Positions 44,854 through 56,990 of a stretch of 64,000 bases of DNA are shown here, piece after piece; the stretch's first letter is position 1, and every line of letters begins with the position of its first letter. This DNA is from Paramyrothecium sp. XJ0827. Its lineage: Eukaryota > Ascomycota > Sordariomycetes > Hypocreales > Stachybotryaceae. The position numbers and the translations under genes were made by a program. The stretch lies in NCBI GenBank assembly GCA_020881915.1, contig JAJFPB010000005.1, positions 248,001 to 312,000 on the forward strand, given 5' to 3'. The notes under the pieces were generated by a model. That model was given only the letters and a program-made list of their open reading frames with translations. It searched no databases and was not told the DNA's origin.

Positions 44854-46106
44854 CGTGTAAGTCCGCTCAATCTGGGGACTAGCAGAAGCAGAAGCGTGCT
44901 GTGGAATGAGACTTTGAGATGGGGGACATGCCAATCCTTATCAGATCCGGGCAGTGTGGGGTCTTGGGGTATGTTCGCCTAACTAATGAAGCGAGCTACG
45001 CCGTTTCAGTGGAGCCGCGAAAACTCGGATGTCATTGCTCAAGCTGAGACGAACTAATCAGATCTTGACCGCTTCCCAGATTTTTGACTAACAGAATCGG
45101 ATAAATCCTTAATTAAATCACTAAGTTTGTTGCGCCCTACATCCTCCTCAACTGATCAGAGGATGTGGAAGCACAAGCTGATGTGACGGTAGCGTGTCGA
45201 CTTGATATGCCATCTGGGCTAAGGGATCGGCTTGGGTTATTTCTTACCCCGTTTCTTCCTTCCAGCATATTTCACTGTGGTAATTCCATTGCACGCCCTG
45301 ATTGATAAGAATAACCCCGTCGGGATTGTCTCCGCGAAAATTCTGCTGCAGTCTGACAAGGCCTAAAGTAGATCCCTGCAGCTACTCCCAAGGCGCATTA
45401 AGTTTAGCCTCGAATTCTAGGCCGACGGCCGGTTGAGGCGAGTTGGGCTAGACCAAAACCCGCAGAGATTGAGTTATTTCTTGGGGTTGGGCTGAATGGC
45501 AGAGTTGAGCTAAGGTCCTTGGTCGTTCTCGACCGGGCCGGTGGACACCTTACAATTCTATGACTAACAAGCAACATCCAATAATATATGACCAATGCTC
45601 ACTCTTCCCGGGTCAAGGTCAAATCTCACCTCCAGCAGTCTCGACTCAAGCGCCTTGCTTCTTCCTGAAAGTAGCAACCACTCAATATCATGCTTTCGTA
45701 GGTTGCGTTGACATAAATAGCCACATTTAACATACGCTCGAGGCGAGGCATGGCGCTGCAAATGCTTGAAGAGGGGAGGTGTTTTGGTTCTATTGGCAAA
45801 ATAAACCGGCAAGTCCAGATGGGCGATAATTATATATCATTATACCAACAAACGCCATTCAGAGAAAGAGAAACGGAAGTCTGGTCTGCTTGAACTCCGG
45901 TGCAGAGCTCACAAAGCTCCACGACTTTGCAGACCTCTACTTTGGGAGAAACAGGCAAAGAGCAAATTAAGGTCGAAAGCGGCCATTAAATGCGAACAGT
46001 CGGCAAACTGAATCTTAGAAATTATATGAAATTGTGGCAGGACATGTTCAACAAGTAATGAAATGGTACACAGCGATCTTCAAAGTGAGAATATAAACTT
46101 CTATGA
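44854..46106. other. Intergenic, no gene seen
   Basis: 1.25 kb upstream of the Dal5-like gene. Short non-ATG frames only. Confidence 0.45.
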
Positions 46107-47155
46107 GTGCCAAACTTTCACTTAATAGAAATATTCATTACTGTGCATTTATTTCAGTCGCAAAGTTGGCGTCAAGATGATAATTCCGGCCAGGACTTGG
46201 CTCAGAATGGGCATCAATTCTACCCAGATATCCTTATCTATAAGCTACTGAGGCACATACCACATTTCCAAGGCTTACCTTGGTCAAATCTGCGTCACTG
46301 GAGAACGCTAACAGTTTGCTCAGCCATTGTTGTAGCTGTGTATACTTTGTTTGGAGTCATTTCGATTTCCCAAGTTGCTTGCAGATAGACTCTTGTTCTT
46401 TTCCCGCTGATATGACCGCACACAGTCAAGTTTAAGTTGCTTTACGTTTTCAGAGGTGAATTTGAATTGACGTTACTTATTGTCCGCGCTAAAAAGGGAA
46501 TCTGAACTTCAGGCGAAGCTCCTCAACGACATACAGAGGGCGAGATTTGATCGGTTGGTTATGCCAGAAAGGGACTCTGAACAAATTAATATCCAGTGTT
46601 TCTCAACATACATTCTGTCCAGGCCCGGTCCTGCAGCCCTCGTCCTAGTTCTTCAGTCATATGTTTACTACGGGCATCATTCGGCCGAACCCTGCCAAAA
46701 ATGGCTATTCCACAGTCTTACAAGTCCTTTATCTGACCTACAGGAGCCATGGGAAGCAGCTTTCAAGGTAACTTCAGTGAAAATGGATCTAAAGCAACTT
46801 GAGTTACTCAAAAATGACCAATATCTTGTGTTCTGTTACATTCCTCGGGGTTTTCCGCAATCAAGGGCTGGTACATAGTGAGCATCTCAGGAGCAATTGT
46901 CGTTCGTTTTTTATTCGGCTTCCAATCTAAGCAATTGTTCGAACATGTACAAGACGGTAGGTTTAGGAGCCTGGTAATAACTAATGGATCAATTCATCTG
47001 TATTTTAAATCCGTTTACGACATAGGATGACTTTGTGGCTTGGAGGCGGCTTCATATTGCACGCCGCAACATATTATGAACAGTGTAAGATTTTTGAGAT
47101 GGAAATCCATTGTCCTGTCGGAACAAATTCCCAGATGGGAAATATGGTTAAGTAA
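46107..47155 (+). pseudogene. Possible decayed gene of unknown identity
   Basis: Consecutive plus-strand frames look mildly protein-like: 46107-46388 (with a hydrophobic stretch TLTVCSAIVVAVYTLFGVIS), 46480-46878 (RESELQAKLLNDIQRARFDR ... EPWEAAFKVTSVKMDLKQLE), 46818-47030 (WYIVSISGAIVVRFLFGFQS ... GSIHLYFKSVYDIG) and 47028-47155. They lie in three different frames with no convincing splice sites between them. No family is recognised. A decayed gene is possible; so is chance in moderately AT-rich sequence. Confidence 0.2.
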
Positions 47156-47266
47156 GGTCTTAGTTGACTAGTGTATGAATTGTTCATTGGCAATGGATGC
47201 GTGTTCGAAGCAAGTAGACCCAGCTCTTGGACTTGCTTCCTAAATATCGAAAACTCTCCTTGTAAA

Positions 47267-47821
47267 TTAGATTTGGAGAGCACCAAAAAGAGCAGAAAAC
47301 AACAGAGCCCCAACCGTGACGCCAAGCATGCCTACACCAGGTTTCGAGGCTGCGCTATCGCCATCGCTGTTCCCGCTACCATTATTCGAGTCGGAGCTGT
47401 CGGAGTTGTTGTCATCTTTGTCGCTGTCGTTGTCGTTGCTGTCGTCGTCCGAACCGCCAGCGATTACACTAGCGGAAGCGGTCGCGGCCAGGTCGGCAGT
47501 GCCGGAGCCGGTGGCGGTGGCAGTCTGGTTGCCGCGGCAAAAGACGTTCTGGTAGGGGATCTTCTTCTCGAAAAGACAGTTGGTAAGGTCCTGCACAGAC
47601 TGGTCCTGGGCCAGACAATAGAGACCGCAGTTGCTGTAGTAGGAAATCACATCTGCGTCGTTGCAACAATCCTTCATGTGCTCGATGTTTTCCTCGCTAT
47701 ATGGTACGGCGCAAGCAGCATCCCGGACAGGAGTGTCGTAGAGAAGAGCGCACTGAGTAGGGGCCGCAGACACCGAGGCCGAGCTGGCGGTTGTAGTGGG
47801 AGCAACGGACGACACGGACAT
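47267..47821 (-). CDS. Cys-rich protein with GPI-anchor-like C-terminus
   Basis: An open frame of 184 codons from the ATG at 47821. A Ser/Thr/Ala/Val-rich start (MSVSSVAPTTTASSASVSAA) leads to a Cys-rich domain with QCALLYDTPVRDAACAVP, EHMKDCCNDADVISYYSNCG, LYCLAQDQSVQDLTNCLFE and VFCRG. An Asp/Ser/Asn-rich linker and a hydrophobic tail (GVGMLGVTVGALLFSALFGA) follow, as in GPI proteins of the fungal wall. The family recurs in ascomycetes as hypothetical wall or LPXTG-like proteins. No classical signal peptide follows this ATG. The frame stays open to an ATG at 47965, which would add a partly hydrophobic extension (CYLAITILHH), so the true start is uncertain. Confidence 0.75.
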   Translation of the reverse strand: MSVSSVAPTTTASSASVSAAPTQCALLYDTPVRDAACAVPYSEENIEHMKDCCNDADVISYYSNCGLYCLAQDQSVQDLTNCLFEKKIPYQNVFCRGNQTATATGSGTADLAATASASVIAGGSDDDSNDNDSDKDDNNSDSSDSNNGSGNSDGDSAASKPGVGMLGVTVGALLFSALFGALQI

Positions 47822-49069
47822 GATGGTAAGTAGAACCTGGATGAAAGTGAGTGAAGAGCCGTGGATGGAACGAATGTGTATGTGATGCAGTATGGTTATT
47901 GCCAGATAACAAAATGAAGGTGGTTTCGCAAATTTTAAGCCTTTGCTGATCCCTTGCAATGCCATTGCCTAACGTACGTCATGGCTAGAGGATGGTTTAT
48001 TCTCGGCGCCGGCAAAGAATGCCGGCATGATGCAGGGGCCACCAGCAAGTCTCACGAGTCAGTGCAAGACCCACATGAGCTCGTATTCAATCCAGTTTTC
48101 CCTGGGCTCCTCCAATCCAAAGGCAGGATAAGCGTGGGTTCTACAAAAATGGTTTAGGCCAGTGGTTTTGTTGGCAGGGCTCTGTTACTAGTAAACAAAC
48201 GCTGACGGACAATGTGGGTTATTGGTTCCGCGGTTTTCCGCGGACCGTGCCAAAGCACATTGACCAAGACCCAGTCCCAGTAGATGGTGGTAGCGAAATG
48301 GTCACTGTGGTTCAAATAATACCATTTTTAGTTGTAGCTAGCTCCGCTGCAAGTTAAGCTTATTCCGTTTGAATGAAGACGCTCAAAGAGCTCTGCCTGA
48401 GAATCGCTCTACCTGAGGTTCAATATGTTGCTGACGGTGGACGCACTAATTGTTAGGATTCCAATGCACTCTGATGTTGCAGACTGCAAAACTACCAATA
48501 ATTCTAACCAGAAGATCAGGCATATATTACGATAAATAGGTAATTCTATGTAGGGATAAAAGAGGTGTTTCTTCAATGACTAGATTTAAGGTTCCGTTGT
48601 GTCTGATATTTCTGGGGTTTGATCTCGATTTTGTCACCTACCCTGCACCCTCCGCCACTTAAGGGACTAACTGCAGTGTCGACGCCCAACTACCTTATTA
48701 GGACCATTGCCAGGCCTCAGGTCCATCTAGTTACCCTGGGCCTTTGAGTTTTGACAAGTTTACTGATTAGTTTATGGTGACTTTTTACCGGGCGAAGGAA
48801 CAAAAAAGATTTTGGTCAGATTGTCAAAGGTTAATGGATCAGTTGCCATTCGTCCTTCTTTTTTTCCCCACGGGACCTTTTTAGTGAACAACTGCTCAGA
48901 AACATGATTGTGGACATAATGAGCTAGACGATCTGGTCGCAGAGAATCTTACATAGGGTTGGACCTGTGTTCTTGTTAAATTTGATAAATACACCGATTT
49001 GACTGATTCATTCTCTCTCTCTAGAAAGTGCTTGAAACTTGTTAGGCCAAGGACTCGAGACTCAAGCTT
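47822..49069. other. Intergenic, no gene seen
   Basis: 1.25 kb including the promoter of the Cys-rich gene. A short CT repeat lies at 49013-49022. No coding sequence recognised. Confidence 0.45.
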
Positions 49070-50810
49070 TTAGATCTCAACCCTAGGGGCACTAATTGTC
49101 GCCTTGAGAATGGCCTTACCCTTCGTATTAATGATAAACTGATCACTTTCAATCTCGAAATGATCCAAGGCTATACCCGGAAATTCAAAGTCGAATCTTT
49201 GGACCAGCGTGGCGACAACCAAGTATAGCTCGGCCCAGGCAAGGCTTGGATGGAAATTAGCATGATAGTTCCAACAGCCATGAGTGAATCGATGGAGGAT
49301 CAAACATACTGCATGCCCAGACATATTCTAGATCCACGCGAAAAGGGCGCGTAGACCTTCTCCGTTCTCTTGCGTGCACCTGGATCAATCCACCGCTCTG
49401 GATTAAAGACTCTAGGCTCTGGGTATAGCTCTGGGTCCATATGCATATCCAGTGTTGTCATACCAACCGGAGTGCCCGCTGGGATGCGCCAGCCCTGGTA
49501 TACAAGATCTCGATCCGGAGCGACGCGCTGCAGCCGCGTGCCCAACGCTGGGCTCAGCCGCATAGCTTCCATCAACACTGCTGTCAGGTATGGCAGCTTT
49601 TCAAGCGAACGGTGCTCCAAGACACCCTCGCTGTTGAGAGGTACCTGGGCCAGCTCAGAGCGTAACCGCACAACAATGTCGGGGTTGCTCCACACATTGT
49701 AGAGGATCATGCGCAACACGCTGGCCGTGGTCTCGAACCCGGCCCCCGTGATGGTGACCACGTCCGAGAAGACTCGCTGCAACCTTTTGTCATCTAGCGG
49801 AAGAGTGGATTGGGCAATCTCGTGGACGATGGTGCGAGGGCCTTTGTCCTCTGAAGGATTGACGGCAGCTTGGAGGAGTCGATGGGTCTCATTTTCCGAG
49901 TCCTAGAAGGTGGGTGGCTGCTGTTAGTGATGGGAACATAGGCTGGCAGGCTCTGCTATGTGCGTTAGGAGATGATGATCAGAGAGATACTTGCAATTGT
50001 GTATCGCATCCAGTTGGCCAGACTTTCATCTCCGCCATGCTTTATGACAAACTCCTTTGGTATCGAGAGCATGAGCGGGCCATACCAAGGCAGATGTTTG
50101 GTGAGACGCCATATCTTGCCCCCGGCTTGCATGAACAAAGTCATGCCGATGCCAAAGTCATCCTGGCGGAGATTGTCGTAGCTTTTGCCCAAGAGCAGCT
50201 CAGTCGAAACATCGCGTTGGAACGCACTCATGGCGGCACCGATATCGATGATGCGCCCCGTCCCCTTGACCTGCTCGATACGCTCACACAACCGTCCCAG
50301 GTGGTGCAAGATCAAGCCTTGATGGGCCACGACTCTGGCCTTGGAGAAGAAGCCGTTTAAGGGCTGGCGGCGGGCCTTGTGTAGATCGTGGTCGGCCGTG
50401 AAGATTATGGAGCCTGGAGCGTTGTGGCCCCTGACGGCCCAGTCGTACTTGTTCCATCGGCCTTCATGACGAAAGATCTTTTCATAAAAGGATGGGTCTT
50501 TGACATGTAGCTCGTGCGGGCTGATGCGCACAATGGGACCTGCAATCATATTGATTAGCCCATGGAATAGCAACAAGAGGGCGGATAACCTACCGTACTG
50601 GCCGTGCATGGCGGCGATTCGAAACTCATACTGGCCTTCGAGAAAAATGTCATAGTAAGCCTCGTAGTAGCGCGTGATGGCAGCTAGACGGGGCCCAGGA
50701 AACTGCGCAAGAGGATGGAGGAAGAGGCGGTAGACGATCAAGGAGACGATGTAGGCGGCGCTCGTCGTGAGGACGACTCGCCATACTCGGGCGTCGGTGA
50801 TGACGTCCAT
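49070..50810 (-). CDS. Cytochrome P450 monooxygenase
   Basis: Four exons, 50810-50594, 50539-49995, 49902-49310 and 49244-49070, encode 509 residues. The N-terminus has a membrane anchor (VVLTTSAAYIVSLIVYRLFL) and the proline-rich hinge HPLAQFPGPRLAAIT. The I-helix oxygen-binding motif is AGFETTAS, the K-helix ExxR is EAMR, the PERF-like region is FNPERW, and the haem loop is FSRGSRICLGMHLA with the Cys thiolate ligand. It is an ER-bound class II enzyme of the trichodiene-oxygenase/pisatin-demethylase-like fungal group by overall look. Intron 2 (49994-49903, 92 nt) starts with GCAAGT and is a GC-AG intron: only that donor keeps phase 0 and joins RYTI to DSENETHR. The substrate is unknown. Confidence 0.9.
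49903..49994 (-). other. GC-AG intron in the P450 gene
   Basis: The donor is GCAAGT, the consensus for the rare GC-AG class, and the acceptor TTCTAG directly precedes GAC TCG GAA. The nearby GT (one codon later) leads out of frame, so GC is the better donor. Confidence 0.7.
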
Positions 50811-51508
50811 GTTGTCTGCCCACGAAACTACGATTGATGCTGATTGAACACTGCTGATTGCTGGAAGCGTTGAATGATCTGGCTACCGGTAGATGTGGAA
50901 CAGGAAAGTCTGGAGTCTGGAACGTCGAACACTACAACATCTGCTACAAGACAGTCCTGACCTGACCGGCTGTCAGCCTCGGAAGTCCGTCTTCGATCAA
51001 ATTCCGAGTCTCATACACCAAGGGAGGGGCTACTCCCTGGAGCATGTGTTGGCTGGGTTGTTGGTTGTTGACTGTTGAATGGCCATCTTATTGGGGTTGC
51101 AGCAGCTACTACGTAGGATATGCATGAATGCAGTGTTGGTTGGCACCCAAAGGGACTGCCTACGCAAAACAAAGCTATGCGGGGTAGAAGGCTGCCTATT
51201 TCGATTTCTAATCATGTACTGTGCCGCCTCTTGCAGCAAGATAGCTGATCGCGGTCGGGCAACGCTACGTTGGTCGAGCGGCGTTTGCTATCAGCCAACC
51301 AGCCCGTGCGGGCTGCGAATCAATACTGGCTTGGGATTAATCAATCATCGCTAGTTATTCGTCTATTTTTTCCCTATCGGCTCGGTTGTGCCCTTGTCTT
51401 CTGGAACTTTTTAACTCATTGTTTCAAGTCCTGTTGTCCACTACACACAGAACAACGCCTGTAGCAGACGCGACTTCAACCATACACGAACCAACATATA
51501 TGTAATAA
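50811..51508. other. Divergent intergenic region
   Basis: 700 bases between the P450 (minus) and the MFS remnant (plus). No gene recognised. Confidence 0.45.
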
Positions 51509-52175
51509 ATGACCTCCTCAATGGCCATAATGACGACAACGCATGCGCCTGATGAGTCACCATTGGAAGCGCACAGTGCGCCCAACCTTACGAGCCGTAC
51601 AGAAAAGTCCGTTGCCTTCGTCGTCAGCAGCCGTGAGCAAGCGAACAGTGAGGATGGCGCTATGGTAACGCAGGAGGAGAGCGAGGAACATATGAAGGAC
51701 TGGAAGCTGGAAGTCATTGTAGCCTGCATGGTTCTCGCTTACTTCATTATGCTCGTCTAACCCATGGTTATCAGCGCGGTCTGTGGCAATAGTGGTATAC
51801 GATCTACTACTAGAATCAACCGGCTGACCTCCTCGCCCAGGCCATTCTTCTCACCAACGATGAGTTCCAATCATTGTCGAAGTAGGCTTGTACGCCAGGG
51901 CCTAACAAATTGGCATACGATCCGCCCTTCTACTCACGAGGGCGGACAAGGACAACATTTCATTCTCAACATCAAGCAGCTCTGCTCCTCAACCCTTGCT
52001 AGGCATCTACTTCCGGACCAAGGTCAGTCCCGACGAAGCACTGTGATCTTATCTTCCCCTTTTCGCTAACCACGCTCAACATGCCAATATTTAGTGGACC
52101 TTTATTGCCTATTTCGTCATCTTTGGGCTGGGATTGATCCTTTTTGACGCGACTCAGTCGTGATACTAGTCGCTT
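51509..52175 (+). pseudogene. Probable remnant of a membrane transporter (MFS-like N-terminus)
   Basis: From the ATG at 51509 an 83-codon frame gives a polar N-terminus and MKDWKLEVIVACMVLAYFIM, like the lead-in and first helix of fungal DHA2 MFS proteins, then stops at 51758. Further protein-like patches follow in other frames: LLAQAILLTNDEFQSLSK near 51830, IRSALLLTRADKDNISF near 51918, TFIAYFVIFGLGLILFD near 52097. Stops and frame changes between them cannot be removed with good splice sites, so the gene looks dead. Transporter identity rests mainly on the first segment. Confidence 0.35.
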
Positions 52176-52400
52176 ACATCATTTAGAATTTCTCGATCTG
52201 AGCTGATGCTACGGCACGTTGACACGCACTGGCCTGAGAATTGTCAGTCATAGCTTATCATACCCCTCGAAAAAGGCATCCGCATTAAGGTGTACTCTCT
52301 CCTCTCAATAGTTCTGGATCACTTCTAATACGGAAAGGACAACTGACTTTGATGTCTACGGATAAATTCCGATCAACCTGGACTCTACATGTAGGGTTTC

Positions 52401-53613
52401 TCAATTTCCCTTGTCAATCTGATCCACTAGTTCCACGACTCTCTCTGCACAGCCATAAGAGCCCTGGTATCCCCACCCCGAATGACCGTAGTTGTGAACA
52501 ATCCACGTGCTGTCATCCAGCCGCTCCTCCTCGACCCTGACACCATCTTTTCTATAGGGTCGTAAGCCAACTCCATGCCTGATCACGCTCAATCCTTCAA
52601 TTCCTTTGCCCTGCGTGAGCTGAGGATGTGCCTTGACAGCACGTTGCATGATGCGGATTGCAATGTTGGGATCGGGTGCGGACTCCCAATTGCCCAGATC
52701 GTAAGTACCCCCGATGATTGTACCTCCGCCGGCTGCGCGTTGCATAGTGTAAAGTAGCTCGGTAGGCCCGTCGTCCGTGCCAGACGTGGTAGTCATTGGG
52801 CATATTTCGTTGCGGACGAGCACAATCTGTCCGCGGGCTGGTGCCATGGTAGTATCCTCAACACCACCGAGTTTGAGCGACCCAAGTCCTGTACAATTGA
52901 TGATAATATCTGCAGAGTCCCCGGTGTGACTGAAGGTCTTGGCTTCACTGATATTGGTCAAGATGGCTCGTTTGAAGACCACTCCGTGTTTAAGGCATTG
53001 ACCTAGTAGCCAAGGCAAGTAAATGGCGGGGTTAATGCAGGCGCTGATGACTTCACAGCCGCTGTCGTGACCGTTAATCAGCTCGTCGTCCTCCAGTTCA
53101 CGGTAACCATCAAAAATATCCTTAAACCACGGGTCCTTTTGAAAGAGACCGCCAAGAACAGAGCTGTCCTTCTCGCGTCTGTAAATATGTCCTTCTATAC
53201 AAGCTTTTAGTGGAAGTAGAGAAGGAGGTTGAGATGATGGAAATACTTTGGAAATGGATGCCAGCTTCAGGCACTTCAGCAGCGAGGCGCTTCAGTTCGG
53301 GCCAAGTGCGTCGTTCCCATCTACTGTTTTCGACAGACGCCATGCTGCGCATACAACGTCAACAATAACATTTTTTACCGGCAGTCGAAATTCTTACGGC
53401 ATAATATTGGCTCCTGCCCAAGGTGACGCATACTCGATATCGTGGTCGCCGGGCATATGCTTCGCAACAACAGTGATGGTGTTTGCTTGACTCTTTGCGA
53501 GTAATAAAGCTGAGGTAAGGCCAGAGACCCCGGCACTGCAGCACAAAGTCAGTAAAGGCAGTCAAGTTGCGATAGGCGGCCGGTACAAACCCAACTACAA
53601 CGACTACCGGCAT
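52401..53613 (-). CDS. FAD-dependent D-amino-acid oxidase-like enzyme
   Basis: Four exons, 53613-53591, 53535-53398, 53344-53247 and 53203-52401 (introns 55, 52 and 43 nt, GT-AG), give 353 residues, the usual DAO length. The joined N-terminus [20 protein letters not shown] is the GxGxxG FAD loop, split by intron 1. Then come [36 protein letters not shown], and [20 protein letters not shown] with the substrate-binding Arg, and near the end [16 protein letters not shown] (the DAO signature with H-N-Y-G-H-x-G-x-G). These enzymes oxidise D-amino acids to keto acids, ammonia and peroxide, usually in peroxisomes. The C-terminus (DQIDKGN) lacks a clear PTS1. It lies near a P450 and a transporter remnant. 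Confidence 0.9.
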
Positions 53614-55241
53614 GGCGAGGGTGGTCGGTACAAATACGATTAACTAGTTGGCAAATGCTATCGTGTCTTATTAGGGAAATGCACTGATGCACCGCTAGCC
53701 ATGAGAATCAAGCTGGGGATCGCAAGCTATATACACACATACTAGGAGGTTATGACTCTGAAAATGGGTTTAGCATTTCTAATCAAAAGGTGACGAGTAA
53801 GGCAGCAAGGCAGATTTGGAGTTGATGCGTCGCATGTCACGCCACACATCTCAGCTGGGTCTTGGAAGTAGACGCCAAGCTTACCCATGCTTCGCTTAAG
53901 CCACTCGCTAACTGAATAATGATAAAATGAAAACCGCATTCACTATATCGCTAGGTAGGGCATTTAAATGAACGAGATTTGAGGAGTCATTGCCGTGAAG
54001 GGCTATAATTTGTGCATGGAAAATTAACGAGGAAATCTTTTTTTTTTTGTGGTGTTTGAACATGCCGAAAAAGGCACAACGTTAAGCTCAGTGTTATTGT
54101 TGAGTGTATTCGTGGCAGTAACACGCTTAAAGCAAAGATGTGCAAGGTAAATATCTCCATCGAGAATCACTATAAGTTTGAGATGAGTACTTTTCTAAGG
54201 TCACGTCGATAGGCCCGGGTGTATTCAGTAGTAGGGCTTGTTACGAATTGAAGTTTCCAGCACGCGCCCTACGATGCCATGGTTTCCAAGGGCTTGTGCT
54301 GGAAAACACCAAACGTAGAGAAATTCGTATTTTCTATGAATCTAACAGAAGAAGATAAGTGATCTCTTCCGACATCGCAGACGGGAGTAGTTGGAAGTCG
54401 GAGAAAGGTAGAGTCTGAGCAGGTATTTCTTCTTCCTTTTATCTTTTTGCAACGACGCAACTTTATAGCACATCTTCCGATTGGCTAGGCAAGCTTGACC
54501 GTGTCAGTACGGCTGAAAGAAAAGTACCCTCAACCTTCCTTGCTCGAATTAGCCGCATTTAGAACAGTGGCGGTACCTGTTCGCGGGGAGATCACTTGGC
54601 GTCGGGTAGACTCTTGGCTTGCTTGGCTCTAGAGCCTCAACACGGTATCCCGGTATCGAGTCTCCGGACTACGTTATTTTCAAACACACAAGTTCGGAAA
54701 TTGATCCAGTATGGTCCGCTTTGTCGGGTCTTATCCCAATCCTAAACCCCTCATTGTCTAGCCATTATACCCTCTCTCCTTGAGACCTGGTTCGAGAACC
54801 TTGGTAGCCGGCAAAGTACGCCGATATTTGACGGGCCACAGGCTCAACGGGCCAATTGATGGGTGATTGGCCACCTTCCTTATCCCGATAGTGATGCTCA
54901 TTAATGCTCCACCAAATTTTCACGCGTGAGGAATTCCGACCTTCTCCTTACGGTCTAGAACCACCCGTTTCGCTGCAAGGCCCTGCATGGATCCCATAAG
55001 TGCCATCGGAAGCAGTCTAGTCGGCATGCGCGGGACCTTTGCGTGCGGCAGCTCGTGTGATACAGGTATCAATCGGAATGCTCTGCCGAATGAAGGGCGA
55101 TAATTGAGCTGCTGTGCACGCCGAGGCTACGGAAGTAATGCGCGTGCCCAACATACAAAAGCAGGCATGTTCCTGTCATGAATGCTCCTCCTCATCGTTC
55201 AGCTCAGTCGTCTTTCTTATCCCACAGGGGCGGTCGTCAGG
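53614..55241. other. Long divergent intergenic region
   Basis: 1.6 kb between the DAO-like gene (minus) and the S28 peptidase (plus), with a poly-T run of about 12 bases near 54039. No gene recognised. Both promoters should lie here. Confidence 0.45.
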
Positions 55242-56990
55242 ATGAAGAGTTCTTTGCTTCTCAAGTTCGCGCCATGCGCTGCCCTTTTCCAGGGTGTGCT
55301 TGGAATGTTCCCAAAGATCTCCGCCGTTGAGCCGTTGGAATTGGACGAAGAAGAAGTCTTCCAAATTGCCAGCGCCGACTTTCCACTCACTGGCAACGGC
55401 ACTTTCGAAACCTTCATCGACCATAATAACCCAAAGCTCGGCAAGTTCCCTCTGCGATACTGGTACAATGCTACCACCTTCAAAGGGCCCGGCTCGCCCA
55501 TCATCTTGATGACGCCCGGCGAAATCGCCGCCGACAACTATGGTGGATACCTAACTGACCGCGCCATGACTGGCGTGTACGCGAAAAATCTTGGTGGAGC
55601 GGTTGTTATGGTCGAGCATCGATACTACGGCGACTCGACTCCTTATAAGGTCTTGTCTACCAAGAATCTGCAATACCACACTCTCGACCAAGCTGTCGCC
55701 GATTTCGTCCTGCTCGCGAGGAAGCTCAGCTTGCCATTTGACAAGTCAGGCAAAACAAACGCCCCCAAGGCCCCTTGGGTTTGGGTCGGTGGTTCCTATT
55801 CAGGTGCACTTGCTGCATGGATCGAGAAGCTCTCTCCCGGCACCTTCTGGGCGTACCACGGATCCAGTGGACCGCTCGAAGCCATCTACGACTACTGGCA
55901 GTACTTCCAGCCAATTCAGGAGGGCATGCCTCAAAACTGCAGTCGCGACTTTGAAGCCATCATTGACCACGTGGACAAGGTGCTCCTTCGTGGGTCAAAA
56001 AAGGAGAAGAAGGCTATCAAGGAGCTGTTCGGCGTCGCAGAACTGGAGTATGATGATGATGCTGCGCAGTCCATTTCTTCGCCCATCTGGGCCTGGCAAA
56101 GCATTCAACTCAACTCTGGCTATTCGCAATTCTACCAGATGTGCGATGCCATCCAGGGGTTCACTGCCAACACGACCAACAACCCGACCTCGTCATCTCC
56201 GCGTGGAGTTGGCTTGAAGAAGGCACTGCCGAACTATGCTGCGTGGTTCAAAGGCTCCTATCTGCCAGGCTGTATGTTTTCCTCTCTTATGAATGATCGT
56301 GTCTCTGATTCTTCTAGATTGCGAGAACAACTACGAATATTCGGACTGGAAGGGCACGGACAATGTCCAGTGCTGGAACACGCACAACAAGACTATGGAG
56401 GTCTGGCGCGACTGGTCAACACGGAGTTCTTTCTACCGCTCGTGGGTTTGGCAGACATGCAATGACCCGTTTTTCTACTACCAGACGTAAGTCTCCCGAT
56501 TTGGACGATGAACAAAGCTGACAAGAATAGTGGTGCACCAAAAGGCACGCCAACGGTCTTCAGCCGGCTCGTTGGCCCAGAGTACTACCAGCGTCAGTGC
56601 GACCTCTTGTTCCCTCGCGAAGGGCCCTTCACATTTGCCAGCAATCGTGGCAAGACCGCTCAAGACATTAATCGCCACACCGGTGGATGGTTTAATACCA
56701 AGACGACTCGTCTCATTACCACCAATGGCGAGTTTGACCCGTGGCGCAGCGCATCAATTGCGTCTGTGTTCCGACCAGGAGGTCCGTTCAAAGGCACCAA
56801 GGATGCCCCGGCTCTGATCATCGAAGGGGCTCGTCACTGCAACGACCTGACTATCAGGAATGCCGTCCATGCTCCTGTTGCCGCTGCCCAAGAGATATTA
56901 CTCAAGCAGATTACCAAGTGGGTTGGAGACTTTTACGCAAGAAAGTTCCAAAGGTCGGCGAGGAACATCATGGAGAAAGAGGCTATGTAA
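55242..56990 (+). CDS. Secreted serine carboxypeptidase of family S28 (prolyl-Xaa type)
   Basis: Three exons, 55242-56271, 56318-56486 and 56531-56990 (introns 46 and 44 nt), encode 552 residues. The ATG at 55242 starts a signal peptide (MKSSLLLKFAPCAALFQGVL); the frame is open further upstream to 55182, but that extension lacks one. S28 features are HNNPKLGKFPLRYWYN, VEHRYYGDSTPY, the nucleophile elbow WVGGSYSGALAAW (GxSxG), the C-terminal Asp in TTNGEFDPWR and the His in EGARHCNDL. N-glycosylation sites are frequent (NGT, NAT, NCS, NTT, NKT). Family members cleave after proline at acidic pH outside the cell or in the vacuole. Confidence 0.92.

Noticed and set aside
47171..47833. 220-codon plus-strand frame rich in Val/Gly
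   Set aside because: Exact antisense shadow of the Asp/Ser/Asn-rich GPI-tailed gene; the amino-acid bias comes from its repeats.
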